Below, one piece after another: positions 59,146 to 64,000 of a DNA stretch of 64,000 bases; within the stretch, counting starts at the first letter, position 1; each line of letters begins with the position of its first letter. Both the position numbers and the translations under genes were made by a program. The stretch is from Altibacter sp. (GTDB taxonomy: Bacteria; Bacteroidota; Bacteroidia; Flavobacteriales; Flavobacteriaceae), in assembly GCF_019913785.1 (NCBI RefSeq), contig NZ_JAIOHK010000021.1, positions 1-64,000 of the forward strand, written 5' to 3'. Under the pieces are notes generated by a model that saw only the letters and a program-made list of their open reading frames with translations, ran no database searches and was not told the origin of the DNA.

Positions 59146-61203
59146 ATGAAAGTTGTATCTCTTTTTCTGCTATTTCTATATGGGCACATCTTTGCCCAAC
59201 AAGTACAAGATGTAGATTTTCTAAAAGCAGAAGCGACTATCCAGCCAATTTTTTCTGAAAAAAAGGTAAAAGGCACTGTAAAATACACATTTAAGGTGCT
59301 TCAGAAGACCGATTCGGTGTATCTGGATGCCATTAATATGCAAATAACCAAGGTCGCATTGGAGGGGGTTCAGGCGAAGGCTGAAGCCAATAAAATCTGG
59401 TTGATTGGCCCTTTTGTTAAGGATCGCGAATATGTGGCATTTTTTAATTACGAAGCCAATCCGAAGCAAACGATGTACTTTATCGAAGATCAAGTTTGGA
59501 CCCAGGGACAAGGAAAATATACCTCACATTGGTTGCCGAGTATCGACGATATGAACGATAAGATCGAATTCGATCTAACCATTGCAGCACCTATGGGTAC
59601 TACGGTCATGGCAAACGGAAGTCTCAAGTCGGCTACCGAAAGAAATGGACTCACGTATTGGGATTGGGATATGCAGCAGCCTATGTCCAGTTATCTGGTG
59701 GCGTTTGCCATTGGAAATTTTAAGAAGAAATCGCTTACCTCCACCAGTGGTATTCCTATCGACTTGTATTACCACCCCAAAGATAGCGCGAAGGTAGAAC
59801 CTACCTATCGGTACACCAAGGTGCTATTCGATTTTTTTGAAACCGAAATTGGCCTGCCCTATCCCTGGCAAAATTATAAGCAGGTACCGGTGCGGGATTT
59901 TTTGTACGCCGGCATGGAAAACACCACAGCGACCATTTTTTCGGAAGCGTTTGTAGTAGATTCTATTGGTTTTAACGATCGAAGCTATGTAAATGTCAAT
60001 GCACATGAGTTGGCACATCAGTGGTTTGGTAATTTGGTTACCGAAACCGAGGGCACCCATCATTGGTTGCATGAAGGGTTTGCTACCTACTATGCACTTT
60101 TAGCCGAAAAAAATATCTATGGGGAGGATTATTACTATTGGAAGCTGTATAATTCGGCCGAGCAGCTAATCGAATTGAGTGAACAAGGAAAAGGCGAGTC
60201 CTTATTAAATCCGAAAGCCAGCTCCTTGACTTTTTACGAAAAGGGAGCCTGGGCTTTGCATATTTTGAATGAGTTGGTTGGGGAAGAGGCTTTCTCTGAA
60301 GCCATTCAGAACTATTTGCACCGCCATCAATTTAAGAATGTAACTACTCAGGATTTTTTGAATGAAGTGAAGGCAGTTTCAAACAAAGATATTGCACGAT
60401 GGGAAGCCGATTGGTTGCAACAGAGTGCTTTTAAGGCAGAGCAGGCGTACACTTCATTGATCGAATCGGATTTTATAAGAGATTACTTCGAAGCGACAGC
60501 ATTGCGACGAATACCCCTGTCCGAGAAAATAATTCAGCTAAAGACAGCCCTTACATTTCCTAACGATTTTATAGGGCAGGAAGCGATCTATCAATTGGAC
60601 GGCGAGCCAATTTCAGCAACCATAGCACTTTACAAGAAGGGATTTGAAAGTAATAATTTATATGTGAGACAGGCGATTGCCATGTCCTTAGAAATAATTC
60701 CTAAACAACTTAGGGTGGAATATGAGTCACTGCTTGATGATGCCTCCTATGTGACTCAAGAAGCCGCTTTGTATTTGCTGTGCAGTCAGTTTCCGGAAAA
60801 CCGAACGCTATATTTGGACAAGTTGAAACAGGTAGAGGGGTTTCAGAATAAAAACATTCGACAGCTTTGGTTGTATATTGCTATTAATTCGGATGGATTT
60901 AGCGAGTCTGAAAAAAAGCAGTTTTTTCAAGAACTGGAAGCATATACCACCTCGAAATACAGCTTTGAAGTGAGGGAGCTTGCCTTTGCCTATATGCTTC
61001 AATTTAAGCCCTATTCTGAAGTATTTCTCCGAAGTTTGGTAAATGGATCGGTACATCATTATTGGCGTTTTAGAGATGTTGCGAGGAATATGCTAGCTGA
61101 AGTCATGACCGAAGCAGCCGCTTACGCAACCGTAGTGAGCCTACTGGAGAGCTTTTCAGAAAAAGAACAAAACTATTTAAAGTCTAAATTTGAATTGAAA
61201 TGA
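59146..61203 (+). CDS. M1-family metallopeptidase (aminopeptidase)
   Basis: YAGMENTTATIFSE (GAMEN-like) and HELAHQWFGNLVTETEGTHHWLHEGFATYYALL. Confidence 0.93.
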   Translation: MKVVSLFLLFLYGHIFAQQVQDVDFLKAEATIQPIFSEKKVKGTVKYTFKVLQKTDSVYLDAINMQITKVALEGVQAKAEANKIWLIGPFVKDREYVAFFNYEANPKQTMYFIEDQVWTQGQGKYTSHWLPSIDDMNDKIEFDLTIAAPMGTTVMANGSLKSATERNGLTYWDWDMQQPMSSYLVAFAIGNFKKKSLTSTSGIPIDLYYHPKDSAKVEPTYRYTKVLFDFFETEIGLPYPWQNYKQVPVRDFLYAGMENTTATIFSEAFVVDSIGFNDRSYVNVNAHELAHQWFGNLVTETEGTHHWLHEGFATYYALLAEKNIYGEDYYYWKLYNSAEQLIELSEQGKGESLLNPKASSLTFYEKGAWALHILNELVGEEAFSEAIQNYLHRHQFKNVTTQDFLNEVKAVSNKDIARWEADWLQQSAFKAEQAYTSLIESDFIRDYFEATALRRIPLSEKIIQLKTALTFPNDFIGQEAIYQLDGEPISATIALYKKGFESNNLYVRQAIAMSLEIIPKQLRVEYESLLDDASYVTQEAALYLLCSQFPENRTLYLDKLKQVEGFQNKNIRQLWLYIAINSDGFSESEKKQFFQELEAYTTSKYSFEVRELAFAYMLQFKPYSEVFLRSLVNGSVHHYWRFRDVARNMLAEVMTEAAAYATVVSLLESFSEKEQNYLKSKFELK

Positions 61204-62114
61204 GAGCGTTGGTAATTTCGGGAGGAGGAAGTAAAGGGGCTTTTGCAGGCGGAGTCGCGCAATACCTTATTGAGGAAAAATTTCGCAAGTACGATATATT
61301 AGTGGGCACCTCTACCGGTAGCCTCATGATCTCACATTTGGCGCTGAACAAGATCGAAAAGATCAAAGAGGTATATACGTCTGTGAGTCAGAATAGTATC
61401 TTCAGCATTCGCCCTTTCGTTATAAAAAAGACAAAGTATGGAGGAAAAGAGATTGCCATTGATCATTTTGGGGTGTTACGAAACTTTTTACGCGGCAGTA
61501 AGACCTTTGGTGAGAGTTATAACCTACGGAAATTGATAGAAAACACCTTAACGCAAACCGAATTCAATGAATTAAAATCTAGCCTGAAAGACGTAGTAGT
61601 CACTGTTTCTAATCTTTCATTGAATCAGGTAGAATACAAATCGATCAAAGATTTTGAATACCAAGATTTCTTAGACTGGATCTGGATCTCCTGTAATTAT
61701 ATTCCGTTTATGAGTTTGGTGAAAAAGGAAGGCTGTGAATATGCCGACGGTGGATTTGGTAGTATGGTGCCAATCGAAGAGGCTATTAACAGAGGTGCGA
61801 CCACTGTAGATGTGATCATTCTTGAAACCGAAGTAACCTACTACAACCGATTGCCCTCAAAAAATGTTTTTTCTTTGCTAACCAATATGCATGCGTATAT
61901 GCTTGACCGTGTAGAAAAGCAAAATATTAGAATAGGTAAATTTGTTGCGGGAAATCACGATGCCATTATCAATTTTTATTATACGCCTACCGTGCTAACG
62001 ACAAACTCTTTGATTTTCGACAAAACAATGATGGCAAAATGGTGGGAAAGTGGCTATCAATACGCAAAACAGAAGAACACGGATCTCAACGAGATAAAAG
62101 CCCAGGAAACTTAA
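61200..62114 (+). CDS. Patatin-like phospholipase
   Basis: RALVISGGGSKGAFAGGVAQYL, VGTSTGSLMISHLAL (GxSxG), YADGGFGSMVP (DGG). Confidence 0.92.
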   Translation: MRALVISGGGSKGAFAGGVAQYLIEEKFRKYDILVGTSTGSLMISHLALNKIEKIKEVYTSVSQNSIFSIRPFVIKKTKYGGKEIAIDHFGVLRNFLRGSKTFGESYNLRKLIENTLTQTEFNELKSSLKDVVVTVSNLSLNQVEYKSIKDFEYQDFLDWIWISCNYIPFMSLVKKEGCEYADGGFGSMVPIEEAINRGATTVDVIILETEVTYYNRLPSKNVFSLLTNMHAYMLDRVEKQNIRIGKFVAGNHDAIINFYYTPTVLTTNSLIFDKTMMAKWWESGYQYAKQKNTDLNEIKAQET

Positions 62115-62635
62115 TACAGTTCGCTCACTTCTTTCTTGACGTAGAGCAGTGCTTTTTGGGAGGGAGTCACTTCTTCCATAAAATTACGCAGTAACCATTC
62201 CCGTAAATGATCGGCCGTTTTATTTTTTTCATGCATAGCCGCTTGTCGAATTACATGGATGGTGGCATTTTTAGCGGCGTTTACCAAATTCCAGCACTCC
62301 GGCGTTAGATAGATCTGTTGCGTAAGATTATGTTCAAATTCCTGTTCAATATTTTTAATAAGTAAGGCTTCATACTTTTCCACTTCATCGGCAAATGGTT
62401 TTACCCGGATCAATAATTTATTGGGATCCATACGCTCTAAGAACAGCGTTATTCTTTCGTAGGCCTGTAATCGCAAGGGGAGTATTTTATTCTGTGCTTC
62501 CTTTTGAATTAGGTAGCGACGCCGTCCTTCTTCGTTGGCGGTATGTCCCTTAAAAAAATAGTAGGCAATTACGGCTACTACAATCGCGGGTAAAAGATAG
62601 GCTACATAGCTGAGGATTTGTGTTGCTTCTTCCAT
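62111..62635 (-). CDS. Single-pass membrane protein of unknown function
   Basis: N-terminal TM YLLPAIVVAVIAYYFF followed by a helical soluble region. Confidence 0.65.
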   Translation of the reverse strand: MEEATQILSYVAYLLPAIVVAVIAYYFFKGHTANEEGRRRYLIQKEAQNKILPLRLQAYERITLFLERMDPNKLLIRVKPFADEVEKYEALLIKNIEQEFEHNLTQQIYLTPECWNLVNAAKNATIHVIRQAAMHEKNKTADHLREWLLRNFMEEVTPSQKALLYVKKEVSELY

Positions 62636-62677
62636 AAGTTTTAGTAACGAATTTCTAAAATAAGTATTGCTTATTAA

Positions 62678-64000
62678 TTACGATAATTCTTTTTCTATTG
62701 TACGGTTACCGCCCAAATAGGGACAATCATGCAATGACTGCATCCCATCAAAGGGTACAACGGCCTTATTGTAAAGATACGTTCTATCCAGTTCTTTGGA
62801 CAAATGGTGATCATCTACGTTCATGTCCACATCGTTCATTCTAAACTGGCAGGGATGTTCGTAACCTGCCGCATGGGTGATTTCTATGAGTTCTTTTCGG
62901 AAGGTTCTAAAATATTGAGCCAGGCGTTCCGATTTTAATGGTACGTTAATACCATTTTGCAACCATTTATTTTGTGTAGCCACCCCACTGGGGCACCGAT
63001 TGGTATGACAAATCTGAGCTTGTATACAACCAATACTCATCATAGCCTCTCTCGCTACGTTGATACAGTCTGCGCCCATGGCAAAGGCCATAACAGCTTT
63101 GGCCGGAAAGCCTAATTTTCCACTGCCAATAAAGACAATTCGCTGAGTTAGCCCTTTTTTCTGAAACAATTTATACAAGTCACTAAACCCATATACCCAA
63201 GGTAGCGAAACGTGATCGGCGAAACTCGGCGGGGCTGCGCCTGTACCACCTTCTCCGCCGTCTACCGTGATAAAATCGGGGCCTTTACCTGTTGCCACCA
63301 TGATGTCTGCGAGCTCTTCCCATTCATCGAGTTTTCCAATAGCAGCTTTTACGCCTACAGGTAACCCGGTCATATCGGCAATGGCTTCAATAAAATCCAT
63401 TAGCTCAGGAACATTAGAAAAAGCAGTGTGATTGGGAGGTGAAAGCACATCTTTTCCAACGGCTACACCTCGAATTTTCGCAATTTCTTTAGAGATTTTT
63501 GCCCCGGGTAATACGCCTCCTTTTCCGGGTTTTGCCCCCTGAGAAAGTTTTACCTCAATCGCTTTTATGTAGGGATGGTCATTTACTAATTCGACCAACT
63601 TATCCATTGAGAAATTTCCGTCCTCGTCCCGCACACCGAAATAACCCGTTCCAAAATGAAAGACCACATCGCCACCGTTACAATGATAAGGAGAAAGGCC
63701 TCCTTCGCCCGTATTGTGATAAGCTCCGGCCAATTTCACTCCTTTGTTAAGTGATTCTATTGCTTTTGCTGAAAGCGAACCAAAACTCATCGCGGAAACA
63801 TTGATCACCGAAGCCGGCCGATACGGCTTCCTCCGTTTGTTGAATTCTCCCATGACCTTTGCGCAAGGAAGAAAATATTTATCTAAGGCGTTAGGGTGGT
63901 CTTTGGCCACCTTATATGGCATCATGGCATTGTTGATAAAGATATGATGGTGCGCGTAAATATCTCTGTCGGTACCAAAACCCTCGTAATTGTTTTCTTT
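62678..64000 (-). CDS. FMN-binding glutamate synthase-like protein (5' end outside window)
   Basis: VINVSAMSFGSLSAKAIESLNKG, GDVVFHFGTGYFG, ITVDGGEGGTGAAPPSF, CHTNRCPSGVATQ; frame open to the window edge (KENNYEGFGTDRDIYAHHHIFINNA upstream of Met 63925). Confidence 0.92.
   Translation of the reverse strand, partial: KENNYEGFGTDRDIYAHHHIFINNAMMPYKVAKDHPNALDKYFLPCAKVMGEFNKRRKPYRPASVINVSAMSFGSLSAKAIESLNKGVKLAGAYHNTGEGGLSPYHCNGGDVVFHFGTGYFGVRDEDGNFSMDKLVELVNDHPYIKAIEVKLSQGAKPGKGGVLPGAKISKEIAKIRGVAVGKDVLSPPNHTAFSNVPELMDFIEAIADMTGLPVGVKAAIGKLDEWEELADIMVATGKGPDFITVDGGEGGTGAAPPSFADHVSLPWVYGFSDLYKLFQKKGLTQRIVFIGSGKLGFPAKAVMAFAMGADCINVAREAMMSIGCIQAQICHTNRCPSGVATQNKWLQNGINVPLKSERLAQYFRTFRKELIEITHAAGYEHPCQFRMNDVDMNVDDHHLSKELDRTYLYNKAVVPFDGMQSLHDCPYLGGNRTIEKELS

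Noticed and set aside
62111-62114. Overlapping stop codons of convergent genes as a possible special signal
   Set aside because: Ordinary tight packing of convergent genes (also seen at 13070/13071 and 48134/48135); no additional structure.

Overview
The window is a gene-dense, chromosomal-looking segment of a Flavobacteriaceae-type (Bacteroidota) genome. Supporting signs are T9SS type A sorting tails, many short lipoproteins, recurrent TAnnTTTG promoter motifs, a DUF5686-type protein and a hybrid two-component regulator. I saw no rRNA, CRISPR array, transposase or prophage module, and no tRNA was recognised by eye. Housekeeping genes include coaE, miaA, smpB, clpB, glyA, fahA, pheT, recG, pcm, an ABC-F ATPase, cspA and an SRP RNA gene. 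The items most worth follow-up are: (1) a predicted lipoprotein whose C-terminal ~300 aa closely resembles Flavobacterium PNGase F, with the catalytic Asp/Glu/Glu context and spacing preserved; (2) a redoxin - cytochrome c - PHM-like copper monooxygenase fusion lipoprotein with an apparently complete set of copper ligands; (3) a secreted protein with 21 tandem ~17-aa repeats and a C-terminal S74 chaperone domain, divergent from a hybrid histidine kinase/AraC regulator, with a 14-nt direct repeat at 21-bp spacing in the shared intergenic region; (4) a GTTAA repeat cluster upstream of an RprX/RprY-like pair; (5) two identical terminators flanking a small lipoprotein gene. No clear new defence or mobile system was found. 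All calls were made by reading the sequence and from remembered family motifs; no searches were run.
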